DNA of 64,000 nt, from positions 992,001-1,056,000 of the forward strand of contig NZ_CP133597.1 in assembly GCF_031200575.1 (NCBI RefSeq), read 5' to 3'. The notes beneath the pieces are model-generated. The model saw only the letters and a program-made list of their open reading frames with translations. It made no database searches and was not told where the DNA came from. Positions 1 to 9,144 of the stretch are shown in pieces (the first letter of the stretch is position 1; each line of letters starts with the position of its first letter). Source of the DNA: Ferroplasma sp. Lineage in GTDB: Archaea; Thermoplasmatota; Thermoplasmata; Thermoplasmatales; Thermoplasmataceae. The position numbers were made by a program, and so were the translations under genes.

Positions 1-1
1 A

Positions 2-208
2 TTGAAAATAATGAAAGAAAGAAAATATAAGGATATGGACATGCTGTACTTTACATTCCACAGGGAACTCGAATCCACTCATGAAGATGCCATGGAGAAC
101 GTCATCGGTGTGCATAGCAATGACCAGAAGGATAAATTTATAGAGAGTGCGAAGGGCATACTTGAACTTGAGAAGAATTTCTGGCTGGGACTCTCAGACA
201 AAAAATAA
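2..208 (+). CDS. C-terminal fragment of a TenA/PqqC-like (haem-oxygenase-fold) protein
   Basis: The reading frame is open to the window edge, so only the last 68 or so residues are visible and the true start lies outside. The fragment is helical and contains a YFTFHRELESTHEDAM stretch. Its H-x3-E-x2-H spacing resembles the last metal-binding helix of the TenA/PqqC-like di-iron or haem-oxygenase-fold families. That assignment rests on one short motif and is tentative. The gene runs convergently into hmgA, and the 26 bp between them are AT-rich. Confidence 0.45.
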   Translation: MKIMKERKYKDMDMLYFTFHRELESTHEDAMENVIGVHSNDQKDKFIESAKGILELEKNFWLGLSDKK

Positions 209-234
209 CAAAATTTAAGAATTTTTATAATTAA

Positions 235-1380
235 TTATTTCCCGGATTTCCAGGAATACTGGTAATTTTTGTCCTTTATGGATTCAGCCTTTTCTGTTGG
301 CAGCAGCCATTTATAGGATTCAACCATTATTGCGACCTCGTCAGTTTTTTCGGCACCGATGCTCTTTTCAACCACTCCTGGCTGCGGGCCGTGTATTATT
401 CCATGGACATGCATTGTAATGGATTTTTCTCCTATGCCTTTCCTGCTCATGAAATTCCCGGAAGAATAGAATATAAGCTCATCAGAATCTATGTTGTTAT
501 GGTAGTAAGGCACTGGAATCGATCTTTCATGGAAATCGAAAAGCCTGGGAAGAAATGCCCCGATCATAAAGTGATCTGATTCAAATACCGTGTGAACAGG
601 AGGTGGCATGTGGAGTTTTCCCACTATGGGGGCAAATTTATCTATGTTTATAGAAAAAGGATAAAGATAACCGTCATACCCCTCCAGGTCGAATACAGGA
701 TAATTCCTTATCAAATTAAGGTAGTACTGTCCATAATCAACCCTTACGCGGAATACGCCTCTATTATCCTCTGGCTCAACAAATTCCGGTATCTGTATAT
801 CCCTTGAATAATATGGCATTCCCTCTTTCAGCTGTCCGTATTTATTAATATAGCTCCTGGGTATGTCAATATGGTCAGTGGATATGGTAAAAAAGAAAAA
901 TGATCGTTCGTTCATGATTGCCCTGTATGTTGTACCCTTCGGTATGTAAATAAAATCACCTGCTCTAAATTTTAATATACCAAAGGGCGACTGAATTGCA
1001 CCGGAACCGGATTGTACGAAAAATACCTCATCACAAAGTGCATTCCTGAAATACTCATCAGTATTTGCATCTGTATCTATTATCCCGGTACTTGTGGAGT
1101 TATTAAAGAAGAGGATCTGCCTACCAGTGTAGAAGTTATCCAGTTTGCCGAGTTCGCCGGTACGAAGATGCCTGTGTTCCATTAAATCCACAGGAGATAG
1201 TTTTTCCCTGTATTCTACCCCGGTGCTTTCAACTTCAGCGGGATCGAATTTATGGTAAAGCAAAGAATACCTCCCATCAAATGCATTGAGCCCGAATAGC
1301 TCCTCCTTCTGAATATGATCCCTATCATCATATGTGTGCCTCTGTTCAGGCACCATACCCCTCTTTACATAATAAACCAT
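235..1380 (-). CDS. hmgA: Homogentisate 1,2-dioxygenase
   Basis: This non-haem iron enzyme opens the ring of homogentisate to maleylacetoacetate in tyrosine and phenylalanine catabolism. The 381-residue protein has two cupin halves. The iron-site region is visible near the C-terminus as PYYHNNIDSDE (His294, acidic pair 300-301) followed by MHVHGIIHGPQPG (His324, 326 and 330). This matches the H..E..H arrangement of the family. It is shorter than the roughly 430-residue bacterial and animal enzymes. It is the last gene of a three-gene operon; its start codon directly follows the stop of the fumarylacetoacetase gene. Family assignment is secure. Confidence 0.92.
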   Translation of the reverse strand: MVYYVKRGMVPEQRHTYDDRDHIQKEELFGLNAFDGRYSLLYHKFDPAEVESTGVEYREKLSPVDLMEHRHLRTGELGKLDNFYTGRQILFFNNSTSTGIIDTDANTDEYFRNALCDEVFFVQSGSGAIQSPFGILKFRAGDFIYIPKGTTYRAIMNERSFFFFTISTDHIDIPRSYINKYGQLKEGMPYYSRDIQIPEFVEPEDNRGVFRVRVDYGQYYLNLIRNYPVFDLEGYDGYLYPFSINIDKFAPIVGKLHMPPPVHTVFESDHFMIGAFLPRLFDFHERSIPVPYYHNNIDSDELIFYSSGNFMSRKGIGEKSITMHVHGIIHGPQPGVVEKSIGAEKTDEVAIMVESYKWLLPTEKAESIKDKNYQYSWKSGK

Positions 1381-2262
1381 TCATACCACCCTGTTAATAA
1401 GTGTCCCCAGCTGTGGGGATTCGAATTTTACCTCATCGCCTGGCTTCAGCCAGGGATATTTTCCAAGCTCAAGAAGGCAGCCTGTCCCGAAAGTCCCGCT
1501 GCCGATTACATCACCTGGAAGCAATGGTACAGATTCTGAGGCTCTTTCCAGCATTGAATTAAAGCTGAAATATATGTTTTTTAAATTATTGCTGGAATAC
1601 AGATTACCATTTACATATCCCCTCATCTCAATATTAATCTTTCCATTTTCGCTATCCCTGAGAATTTCATCTCTTGTGACCAGGAAGGGCCCGAATGATG
1701 TGGCATAATCCTTTCCCTTGGCAGGACCCAGCATAACCTTCATTTCCTCCTTCTGTATGTCACGGAGGCTCCAGTCATTCATCATGATAAATCCGAAAAT
1801 AGAGTCCATACAGTCCCTGTGGCAGTCCTGAACCCTGCTGCCTATAACAGCTGCAACCTCCATTTCATAATCAAAAGCCTTACTCTTCTCAGGATACTTA
1901 ATTTCCTGCCCTGATGGGTATATATTAGGCGTGCATGAAAAATAAAAGACAGGGAATTTATACCACTCAGGAATCATATCCAGTCCCTTGTTTTTTCTTG
2001 CGTTCTTGACATGATCCTCAAATGAATAGAAATCACGTACTGATCGCATTCCTGGAATAGGAATCCCATATTTTATAACTTCCGGTTTGATTTCTGATTT
2101 CTCATGTGGGACTATTCCTATGATATCACCGTACATGCTGTAAAAATTCTTTTCAAGATCCTCCTCCAGCACTCCAAGCATAGATGCTATGCTATAATAT
2201 TTCCCATTGCTATAAATGCAGTAAATATATTTACCCATGTATTCAATTAGGCAGATTTTCAT
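1381..2262 (-). CDS. Fumarylacetoacetate hydrolase family protein, probably fumarylacetoacetase
   Basis: The 293-residue protein has the FAH fold. Metal ligands are visible as DYEMEV (Glu133, Glu135) and MNDWSLRD (Asp163), and RDFYSFEDHV (about 76-85) holds the probable catalytic His. In this operon the expected reaction is hydrolysis of (maleyl- or fumaryl-)acetoacetate to fumarate and acetoacetate. No maleylacetoacetate isomerase gene is visible, so it may act on the unisomerised substrate; that is inference. Its start overlaps the hpd stop by 4 bp, indicating translational coupling. FAH-fold proteins also include 2-keto-3-deoxypentonate dehydratases, but the operon favours tyrosine catabolism. 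Confidence 0.87.
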   Translation of the reverse strand: MKICLIEYMGKYIYCIYSNGKYYSIASMLGVLEEDLEKNFYSMYGDIIGIVPHEKSEIKPEVIKYGIPIPGMRSVRDFYSFEDHVKNARKNKGLDMIPEWYKFPVFYFSCTPNIYPSGQEIKYPEKSKAFDYEMEVAAVIGSRVQDCHRDCMDSIFGFIMMNDWSLRDIQKEEMKVMLGPAKGKDYATSFGPFLVTRDEILRDSENGKINIEMRGYVNGNLYSSNNLKNIYFSFNSMLERASESVPLLPGDVIGSGTFGTGCLLELGKYPWLKPGDEVKFESPQLGTLINRVV

Positions 2263-3338
2263 AGGTTCCCTCTCTGTGCCTGTTCCCTTTCTATAGACTC
2301 AAACAGAGCCTTAAAGTTTCCCGCACCAAAAGATTTTGCACCCTTCCTTTCTATTATCTCAAAGAATACTGTCGGCCTGTCTGTCAGTGGCTTTGTGAAA
2401 ATCTGGAGTAAATATCCGTCCTCATCCCGGTCAACCAGTATATTGAGCTTTTTCAATTTTTCAATATCCTCATCGACATCCCCAACCCTTTCTGTAAGAT
2501 GGTCATAATAGGATGCCGGTGTATCCAGGAACTGTATCCCGTTGTCCTTTAGCCTTGAGACTGTATCAATAATATTGTCTGTCTTCAGTGCAATGTGCTG
2601 TACTCCCTGTGAATTGTAATAATCAAGATATTCCTCAATCTGTGATTTTTTTAAGCCCTTTGCAGGTTCATTCAGGGGGAATACTATGTTATCGTTATAC
2701 TTTACAACCTTGGACCTCAAAGCTGAATAATCCGTTCGTATCATCTTGTCATCAAATGTGATGAGCTGGCTAAAATTCATATTTTTTATGTAATAATTAA
2801 CCCACTGGTCCATCTCACCCTCGTAAACATTGCCAACAACGTGGTCAACTTTATAGATTCCGGTATCCTTTACATTTGATTCCACCTCCCTGTATCCTGG
2901 AAGGAAACCCCTGTAATCTCCCTTTTCTATAAGGGTATGTGTTGTATCTCCATAGGTCTTTGTTACTGCCTTCCTTATTTTACCATTTTCATCCCTTTCT
3001 TCTCTTATTGCAGAAACCTTCACATTCTTTGATTCAAGATGCTTTTTGGTAAAATCCAGATCATCAACCTCAAGGGAGATGTCCCGTACACCGTCTCCAT
3101 GCTCACTTACAGATTTATTTATGTCAGAGTCTGGCTTCAGTGAACTGGTAAATACAAGATTTATATCACCACGGTTCAGCAGGAATGAAGATCTTTCCCT
3201 GTTTCCTGTTTCAAGCCCAGAATATGCCTTTAAATTCAATCCAAGACCATTCTGCATGAAATATGACCACGTTTTCCCACTGCTAACATAAAACTCAATA
3301 TGGTTAATCTTCTTAAAGAGTTCATTGTCGCTGTACAT
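2259..3338 (-). CDS. hpd: 4-hydroxyphenylpyruvate dioxygenase
   Basis: This Fe(II) enzyme converts 4-hydroxyphenylpyruvate to homogentisate. The 359-residue protein has two vicinal-oxygen-chelate halves, with the iron ligands in the C-terminal one: His166 (VDHVVGNV), His248 (VQHIALKT) and Glu327 (FFEIIERKG). The family's C-terminal motif FGAGNFKALFESIE is intact. It is the first gene of the hpd-fumarylacetoacetase-hmgA operon. A TATA-like AATATAAA lies on the minus strand about 26 nt upstream of the start. The 116-bp gap is shared with the divergent acetoacetyl-CoA synthetase gene, which suggests common control. Confidence 0.93.
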   Translation of the reverse strand: MYSDNELFKKINHIEFYVSSGKTWSYFMQNGLGLNLKAYSGLETGNRERSSFLLNRGDINLVFTSSLKPDSDINKSVSEHGDGVRDISLEVDDLDFTKKHLESKNVKVSAIREERDENGKIRKAVTKTYGDTTHTLIEKGDYRGFLPGYREVESNVKDTGIYKVDHVVGNVYEGEMDQWVNYYIKNMNFSQLITFDDKMIRTDYSALRSKVVKYNDNIVFPLNEPAKGLKKSQIEEYLDYYNSQGVQHIALKTDNIIDTVSRLKDNGIQFLDTPASYYDHLTERVGDVDEDIEKLKKLNILVDRDEDGYLLQIFTKPLTDRPTVFFEIIERKGAKSFGAGNFKALFESIEREQAQRGNL

Positions 3339-3424
3339 AATAACCTATTTGCTTCTTTTTATATTAATGTTTCGTTAATTTTAAATGTATGATATTATCT
3401 AGCATAGTAAAATCCCGTGGACAA

Positions 3425-3435
3425 GATATTTATAC
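3425..3435 (+). promoter_or_regulatory. TATA box of the acetoacetyl-CoA synthetase gene
   Basis: GATATTTATAC is centred 25 nt before the ATG at 3455. This spacing implies a leaderless transcript, the usual pattern for first genes in this window. Confidence 0.6.
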
Positions 3436-3454
3436 AGAATTATGTTGAAGCATT

Positions 3455-5395
3455 ATGGATACCAGAAATAGTATTCTCTGGAGGCCAGATGAGCGATATA
3501 TAGAAGATTCAATAATGTACCGTTTCTCACAGTATATAACTGAGAAAACAGGCAAAAATTTAATGGAATACAGCAAACTCTGGGAATGGTCTGTAAACAA
3601 TATAGATAATTTCTGGGCTTTCCTGGCAGAATTTTTTGATATTAACATTGGAAAATATGATTACACACTCAGAGGTGAAAATGTAAATGCCACATGGTTT
3701 GCCGGGTCCAGATTGAATTATGCAAACTATGTTTACAGGAACAGAAATCTGAATAAAATTGCAGTTATAGGGTATAACGAGTATGGTGAGGAATTGAGGA
3801 TTACTTATAGTGAACTATGGAGAAGGGTTTCTTCACTGGCTTATTACTTTTTGGAGCATGGAATCGGTGCAGGAGACCGGATTTGTGCATACATAGGCAA
3901 TACACCGGAAGCTGTAATCTCTTTCCTGGCGTCAGCTTCCATAGGTGCTATATGGTCATCATGCTCACCAGACTTTGGTGTCAAAGGGGTCATTGAACGA
4001 TTCACTCAGATCGATCCATCTGTTTTTATTGTATCACCGGAGTATTCATACAACGGTAAAAAATATGAAAGAGGTGAAAATTCATCGGAAATCCTGAAAG
4101 CCCTTCCAGGCGTGAAACTTGCTATTTCAACAGGAAATAAAGAAATAAGCGGTTTTATAAATATGGGTGATGTACCGGATAATAGCAGGGAGTTTGTGCC
4201 TGTTCCTGTTGATTTTTCACATCCACTCTGGATACTGTATTCGTCAGGTACAACCGGGAAACCCAAGGCAATAGTACATGGGCATGGTGGTATTGTACTG
4301 GAACATTTTAAGGTTCTTGGGCTTCATATGAATATCTCCCGTGATAGCATTTTTACGTGGGCAACAACAACAGGCTGGATGATGTGGAATGTACTGGCCA
4401 GTGGCCTTCTTATGGGTTCAACAATTGTTATGTATGATGGGAGCCTCAATTATCCGGACATTTCAATACTCTGGAAAATAGCTGATAGATTTAAAATCAC
4501 CCATCTTGGTGTCAGTGCTGCATACATAGAATCTGTAATGAAGCAGGGATATTTTCCAGGCGAAAAACACCAGCTTGAAAAACTCGAATTTATAGGTTCC
4601 ACAGGAAGCCCATTATCTGAAGAGGCATTTGATTTTGTATATGCACATATAAAAAACAGAGTCTGGCTCTCCTCACTCAGTGGTGGAACAGACCTATGCT
4701 CTGCAATCTGTCTTGGGTCCCCAACGCTTCCTGTTTATTCCGGCATGATTCAGTGCAGGGGTCTGGGTGCCATGGTCGAATCACTGGATGAAAACGGAAA
4801 TCCTCTACTGTGCAGAAAGGGAGAACTGGCAATCATGAAACCCATGCCGAATATGCCTGTTTTTTTCTGGAACGACCCCGGGAAAAAGCGGTATTATGAA
4901 AGTTATTACAGTTTTTTTCCAGGTGTATGGAGGCATGGAGATTTTATCTCCATACATAAAAATGGGAATATTGTAATATATGGCAGGTCGGATGCAGTGC
5001 TGAACCGCAACGGCATAAGGATAGGAACGGGCGAAATATATTCTGCCCTTGAAAGCACGGAATGCATCAGAAATTCAATAGTAATTGGATACAGAAACAG
5101 AAAAAACGTTTACAGGATTGCCCTCTTTGTTCAGCTCAAGGACAACATGAAAATGGATAAGAAACTTGAGGAGAAAATCAGAAGACAAATCAGGGAAGAT
5201 CTCTCACCCAGGCATGTACCGGATATTATTATGGCTGTTCCTGAAATACCGGAAACGTTGAATGGAAAGAAAATAGAGGTTCCGCTTACAAGGATAATAG
5301 AGGGTGAGTCCCCAAATACTGTTATCAATAGAGAATCACTGAAAAACCCAGCATCACTGGATTATTTTGTGCAAATAAGGAAGTCCCTGGTATAG
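3455..5395 (+). CDS. Acetoacetyl-CoA synthetase (AMP-forming)
   Basis: This enzyme activates acetoacetate with ATP and CoA to acetoacetyl-CoA. The 646-residue length fits the acetoacetyl-CoA synthetase branch of the ANL superfamily. The order is an N-terminal ACS-type cap, the AMP-binding loop YSSGTTGKPKAIVHGHGG (about 258-275), TTTGWMMWN near 307, and a C-terminal swivel domain with the hinge YGRSDAVLNRNGIRIGTGE. The C-terminal lysine motif is present as LNGKKIEVP. It is divergent from the homogentisate operon, whose end product is acetoacetate, so the two probably form one functional unit. Propionyl- or other acyl-CoA synthetase activity cannot be excluded. Confidence 0.88.
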   Translation: MDTRNSILWRPDERYIEDSIMYRFSQYITEKTGKNLMEYSKLWEWSVNNIDNFWAFLAEFFDINIGKYDYTLRGENVNATWFAGSRLNYANYVYRNRNLNKIAVIGYNEYGEELRITYSELWRRVSSLAYYFLEHGIGAGDRICAYIGNTPEAVISFLASASIGAIWSSCSPDFGVKGVIERFTQIDPSVFIVSPEYSYNGKKYERGENSSEILKALPGVKLAISTGNKEISGFINMGDVPDNSREFVPVPVDFSHPLWILYSSGTTGKPKAIVHGHGGIVLEHFKVLGLHMNISRDSIFTWATTTGWMMWNVLASGLLMGSTIVMYDGSLNYPDISILWKIADRFKITHLGVSAAYIESVMKQGYFPGEKHQLEKLEFIGSTGSPLSEEAFDFVYAHIKNRVWLSSLSGGTDLCSAICLGSPTLPVYSGMIQCRGLGAMVESLDENGNPLLCRKGELAIMKPMPNMPVFFWNDPGKKRYYESYYSFFPGVWRHGDFISIHKNGNIVIYGRSDAVLNRNGIRIGTGEIYSALESTECIRNSIVIGYRNRKNVYRIALFVQLKDNMKMDKKLEEKIRRQIREDLSPRHVPDIIMAVPEIPETLNGKKIEVPLTRIIEGESPNTVINRESLKNPASLDYFVQIRKSLV

Positions 5396-5411
5396 GTACC
5401 AAACCGTCACC

Positions 5412-5420
5412 ATTTTATAC
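5412..5420 (+). promoter_or_regulatory. TATA box of the cyclase-family gene
   Basis: ATTTTATAC is centred 24 nt before the ATG at 5440, predicting a leaderless mRNA and transcription separate from the upstream synthetase gene. Confidence 0.55.
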
Positions 5421-5439
5421 ACTCCTAATATCTATAATA

Positions 5440-6372
5440 ATGAATAGAAACAGATCCGAAAATCAGGATAAAAAGCTATACAACACAGATTCTGATTTAT
5501 CCTCCAGGTTTGGGCATGATGATCAGAGGGGCAACCTTAATTATATAGATAGCCGGAAGGTGTTAGAAGCACTGAAAATCCCTCAAACTGGGAAGGTGTA
5601 CAGAATGTCACATGAGTTATTTAACGGCATGGCAGACCGGCCAACACATGGTCCTTATTTTTTTGATATTTTACTTCGCCCTTGCGATGGTGGATTCACT
5701 GAAAAATATGATAACAGGTACGGCCCATCACTTGGTAGGCTTGAAATGTCAGACCACACTGGAACACACCTTGATGCCCTTTCTCATATGGCATACGACG
5801 GCAAATTCTTCAATAATGTCCCTGTAAGGGAGGTTATTACCAATACTGGATATAAGAAGATGGGCATAGAAAATGCCGGGCCCATTGTAACAAGGGGAAT
5901 TATGATTGATGCTGCTGGATATGCAGGTACGGACCTCCTTGATGGTGGGACCCCTATAGAGGTATCTGATGTTCAGAAATTTTTGAAGGATAACAATATC
6001 AGCCCTGAACCGGGCGATGCAATGTTCTTCCACACCGGTGCATCGGTGTTATTCTCCAAACCTGAGGAATACGATAAATTCTATGATTCGGCTCCAGGAA
6101 TAGGATTCCGGCTTGCGAGATATATGGATGAAATCGGAATTTCACTTACAGGCAGCGATACCCCATCATCTGAAGTTGTTCCACCAGAGGCGAAAAATAC
6201 AAGGCTTCCGGTCCATCAGTACCTGATAGCAAAGGCAGGTATACACATAATAGATAATTTGAGCCTGCACAGATTGGCGAAAGACAGGATTTACAAGTTT
6301 ATGTTCATATGTTCACCGGTGCCATTTATGGGTGCCACTGCATCTCCTGTTTCTCCGGTCGCCATAATTTGA
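5440..6372 (+). CDS. Cyclase-family (kynurenine formamidase-like) hydrolase
   Basis: The 310-residue protein carries the cyclase/KynB signature SDHTGTHLDALSH at about residues 104-116, whose His and Asp residues bind metal. A second conserved patch, LTGSDTPSSE, lies near residue 238. Family members are metal-dependent amidohydrolases such as arylformamidase. Placement beside aromatic amino-acid catabolism makes an N-formylkynurenine-like or other cyclic-amide substrate possible, but no other tryptophan-degradation gene is visible. The gene has its own promoter and is convergent with the glycosyltransferase gene, with only a 4-bp gap. Confidence 0.78.
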   Translation: MNRNRSENQDKKLYNTDSDLSSRFGHDDQRGNLNYIDSRKVLEALKIPQTGKVYRMSHELFNGMADRPTHGPYFFDILLRPCDGGFTEKYDNRYGPSLGRLEMSDHTGTHLDALSHMAYDGKFFNNVPVREVITNTGYKKMGIENAGPIVTRGIMIDAAGYAGTDLLDGGTPIEVSDVQKFLKDNNISPEPGDAMFFHTGASVLFSKPEEYDKFYDSAPGIGFRLARYMDEIGISLTGSDTPSSEVVPPEAKNTRLPVHQYLIAKAGIHIIDNLSLHRLAKDRIYKFMFICSPVPFMGATASPVSPVAII

Positions 6373-6376
6373 AAGT

Positions 6377-7294
6377 TTAGGCAAGTTCCTTTTTCCTTAT
6401 CTCATTTTCATAAAGTTTTTTGATAGCATAATTTTTCAGCATAATTGATGAAATTACTACCTTGAATTCATATGCCCTGGATTCTGTGGTTGGTGTTATC
6501 ATAAGCCGGAAATAATCTCCGATTCCTGGGCCACGCCCACCAAAAAGTTTTATCCTTACCCTGGTGAATATTTTCCTGTGTCTTAAAATTGCAAGGGCCC
6601 TTCTGGATTTAAACATTTGTTCCATCTGCATATATGATTCCAGTATCTGGTTGAGAGATTTAATGGAAAAATCTGTAAATGTTTGAACATTGTTAAAAGA
6701 ATGGGTTACACTGTTTTCCGATACCCTGTAGTAGGTTAGGGGCCTACTTTCCATTTCTATATCCTTTCCAGATTCCAGGGCATAAAGATACATCAGGGTA
6801 TCAATGCTTTTGGAAACTTTTTTTAGCATATCCATTTTTATTATTCCTGAACTTACTGAGATTGAAGACATATTAAAATCAGGATTTGCATTTTCATAAA
6901 CTATGCCGTGACCATCCACATCAATTGCAGAAAAACCATTATGTAAATATACCAAATGTTTTCTGTTTTTAAATTTATTATATACAATCTCCAGCTTATT
7001 TTTATAGAACATATCATCATCATCCAGGAAACATATGACATTTCCTTTTGCATTTGATGTCCCCTCGTATATCTTGCCTGATAATGTGCTGTCCCTGCTC
7101 AGTATGGACCTGACACCATGTTCCAGTGCATATCTATCTATTGTTTCATCCTCAAAATTTTTGACCAGTATAATTTCATAATATTCCTGGGAAAGTGACT
7201 GATTTAGAACAGATTCCAATGCATCTATAATATATTTCCTCCTGTCATAATCTGAAACTATCACAGAGATATATACGCCATCATCATTACTCAT
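6377..7294 (-). CDS. Family 2 glycosyltransferase
   Basis: The 305-residue protein starts with a GT-A nucleotide-sugar fold (ISVIVSDYDRRKYIIDALES, residues 9-28). The metal- and sugar-nucleotide-binding acidic cluster CFLDDDDMFY lies near 88-97. The C-terminal 100 residues are basic and may touch the membrane. The acceptor and sugar cannot be read from sequence. It lies 37 bp downstream of a flippase gene on the same strand, so the pair probably makes and exports a lipid-linked glycan for cell-surface glycosylation. Confidence 0.85.
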   Translation of the reverse strand: MSNDDGVYISVIVSDYDRRKYIIDALESVLNQSLSQEYYEIILVKNFEDETIDRYALEHGVRSILSRDSTLSGKIYEGTSNAKGNVICFLDDDDMFYKNKLEIVYNKFKNRKHLVYLHNGFSAIDVDGHGIVYENANPDFNMSSISVSSGIIKMDMLKKVSKSIDTLMYLYALESGKDIEMESRPLTYYRVSENSVTHSFNNVQTFTDFSIKSLNQILESYMQMEQMFKSRRALAILRHRKIFTRVRIKLFGGRGPGIGDYFRLMITPTTESRAYEFKVVISSIMLKNYAIKKLYENEIRKKELA

Positions 7295-7331
7295 GATTAT
7301 TTACAGTAATAATTTTTACAGATAAACCTTA

Positions 7332-8903
7332 TTATTTTATAAATCTGAATAGGCGATCATATCTACCCTTATGCTCACTGTACTCCAGATTTCTCAATAT
7401 ATATTTTATGGTGCTGAACCTGTCCGGTATTACAGAAAGTATATAGTCCATTTCACTGGAACTGATTAGATGGAATGCCTTTATTTCCAGCAGATATATG
7501 CCGGCACCAAGGATAATGTAGAGGAATATATTTAGCATGCTGTATGGAAACATCCCCTGTATTATAAACACGGCACCAAACATTATCAGTGATGATAACC
7601 ATATCTTTATAATCCTTGGGACATCATAATTATTAACCCCAAATTTTCTTGCATAATGGTAAACTATGGCAAAATTCACTGCATTCATGGATGAATAGGC
7701 AATGGCAGCACCTATTATATTGAAGGCTGGAATCAAAAGTACAGAAAGCACTATATTAGATGAGAGTGATAATCCGGAAGAGTAAACAAAAATTTTAGTT
7801 TTCCTAATGCTGGAAATTCCTGAAGATAGAACAACAGTGCCTATGAAAAATGATGTTATAAACATGATAATCATAAGTGGTATATATGCAACTGTGTATG
7901 CACTACCTGCGAATTCATAGAGTATTATTCTCGAAAGGGCGGCTATACCCAGTGCCGCCGGTACATATATCAGAGAAACTATGTTTAAAAGTATCCTGAT
8001 ACTGCTCCTGAAGCCATCTTTATTATCCAGTGAAAAGAATGTTGAGAGCTTTGGGATAAGAAGATTTGATACGGGAACTACAAGAAAAGTTGCGGCTGAT
8101 GCAATAATCAGTGCAAAGTTATAGATACCGAGGTATGAAAGATTGATAAAATATGAAACAACTATTCTATCTATATATGTGGCACTTGTTCCCATAATGG
8201 ATGAGAGGAATAATGGTACAGAGTAGTAAATGAGATTGCGGTATGGCTCCCTTGGTGCATTCCGTGTAAGGTTGCCCAGCCTGCTATATGCCCGATATAC
8301 AAAAACAAAGAATGAGATTGCGCTGAGGATATTAATGGCACCCAGCCCTGCTATAAGGAATACTGATTTACCTGTCAAAAACAACATGGATAAGGGGAAG
8401 AAATATGTAAATATATTGATAAATATATAAATGATAGAATACTTCTTATACTGATTTAAGCCAAGAAGCATGGACCCGAATATATTTATCATCACAGATC
8501 CTGCAATGGCAATTCCTATAAGTTTCACTGACAGTATGTATACCGTGCTGTGGAAAAACAACGATGCAATTTCTGGTGAGGCTATGTACATGAATATAAA
8601 TGCAGATAATGCAAGTAGCACTGCAAATACAATGGTCTGTTTCATTAGTTTCATGATAGCCTGGTGGTTTTCACGCACCAGGTGGTAAGATATATAATGC
8701 TGGATTCCATTTGAAAGGCCGAACACGAATACCACGGCCATAATATTCATTATGGCGTATAACAGGGAAATAGACCCTACAATATTGACCGGTAAGAGAT
8801 GGGCAATAAAAAAATAAAAGAGACTCGATGATATAAACATGGATGCCACAGCCGAATACTGAAAACCTACCCCGGAGCTGAATGATTCAGTAATGCTACT
8901 CAA
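7332..8903 (-). CDS. Polysaccharide/oligosaccharide flippase (Wzx-like, MOP superfamily)
   Basis: The 523-residue protein has about 12-14 hydrophobic helices. Its pattern is that of lipid-linked oligosaccharide flippases, including an N-terminal FQYSAVASMFISSSLFYFF helix and a central SVPLFLSSIMGTSATYIDR segment. It probably moves a lipid-linked glycan across the membrane. It is the first gene of a two-gene unit with the glycosyltransferase. The last 50 residues are polar and cytoplasmic. Substrate is unknown. Confidence 0.85.
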   Translation of the reverse strand: MSSITESFSSGVGFQYSAVASMFISSSLFYFFIAHLLPVNIVGSISLLYAIMNIMAVVFVFGLSNGIQHYISYHLVRENHQAIMKLMKQTIVFAVLLALSAFIFMYIASPEIASLFFHSTVYILSVKLIGIAIAGSVMINIFGSMLLGLNQYKKYSIIYIFINIFTYFFPLSMLFLTGKSVFLIAGLGAINILSAISFFVFVYRAYSRLGNLTRNAPREPYRNLIYYSVPLFLSSIMGTSATYIDRIVVSYFINLSYLGIYNFALIIASAATFLVVPVSNLLIPKLSTFFSLDNKDGFRSSIRILLNIVSLIYVPAALGIAALSRIILYEFAGSAYTVAYIPLMIIMFITSFFIGTVVLSSGISSIRKTKIFVYSSGLSLSSNIVLSVLLIPAFNIIGAAIAYSSMNAVNFAIVYHYARKFGVNNYDVPRIIKIWLSSLIMFGAVFIIQGMFPYSMLNIFLYIILGAGIYLLEIKAFHLISSSEMDYILSVIPDRFSTIKYILRNLEYSEHKGRYDRLFRFIK

Positions 8904-9115
8904 TAAATGGTTATATAAATTCCCAATAAAAACTTATCCATTATCATGTAATATATCGCATATCATCTACATGATTCATTATGCGTAAAATAGGCCGGTT
9001 TACTGAATTTAGATTATAAAAATTAATCTGGATCAGATAAATAAGCTTTGTGAAGCAATATTATGAATCTAACCAATACTGTTTTAATCCCGTATATTCG
9101 CCGATACGGCAAAAT

Positions 9116-9128
9116 AAATATATAAATA
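9116..9128 (+). promoter_or_regulatory. TATA box of the DUF2079 gene
   Basis: AAATATATAAATA is centred about 23 nt before the ATG at 9145. The 8904-9144 gap between this gene and the divergent flippase gene is otherwise AT-rich with no other recognisable feature. Confidence 0.6.
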
Positions 9129-9144
9129 GATACTGACCAATTAA

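Noticed and set aside
1381-2262. 2-keto-3-deoxypentonate dehydratase (same fold as fumarylacetoacetase)
   Set aside because: It is translationally coupled to hpd and hmgA and lies 40 kb from the sugar-acid cluster, with no regulon box.
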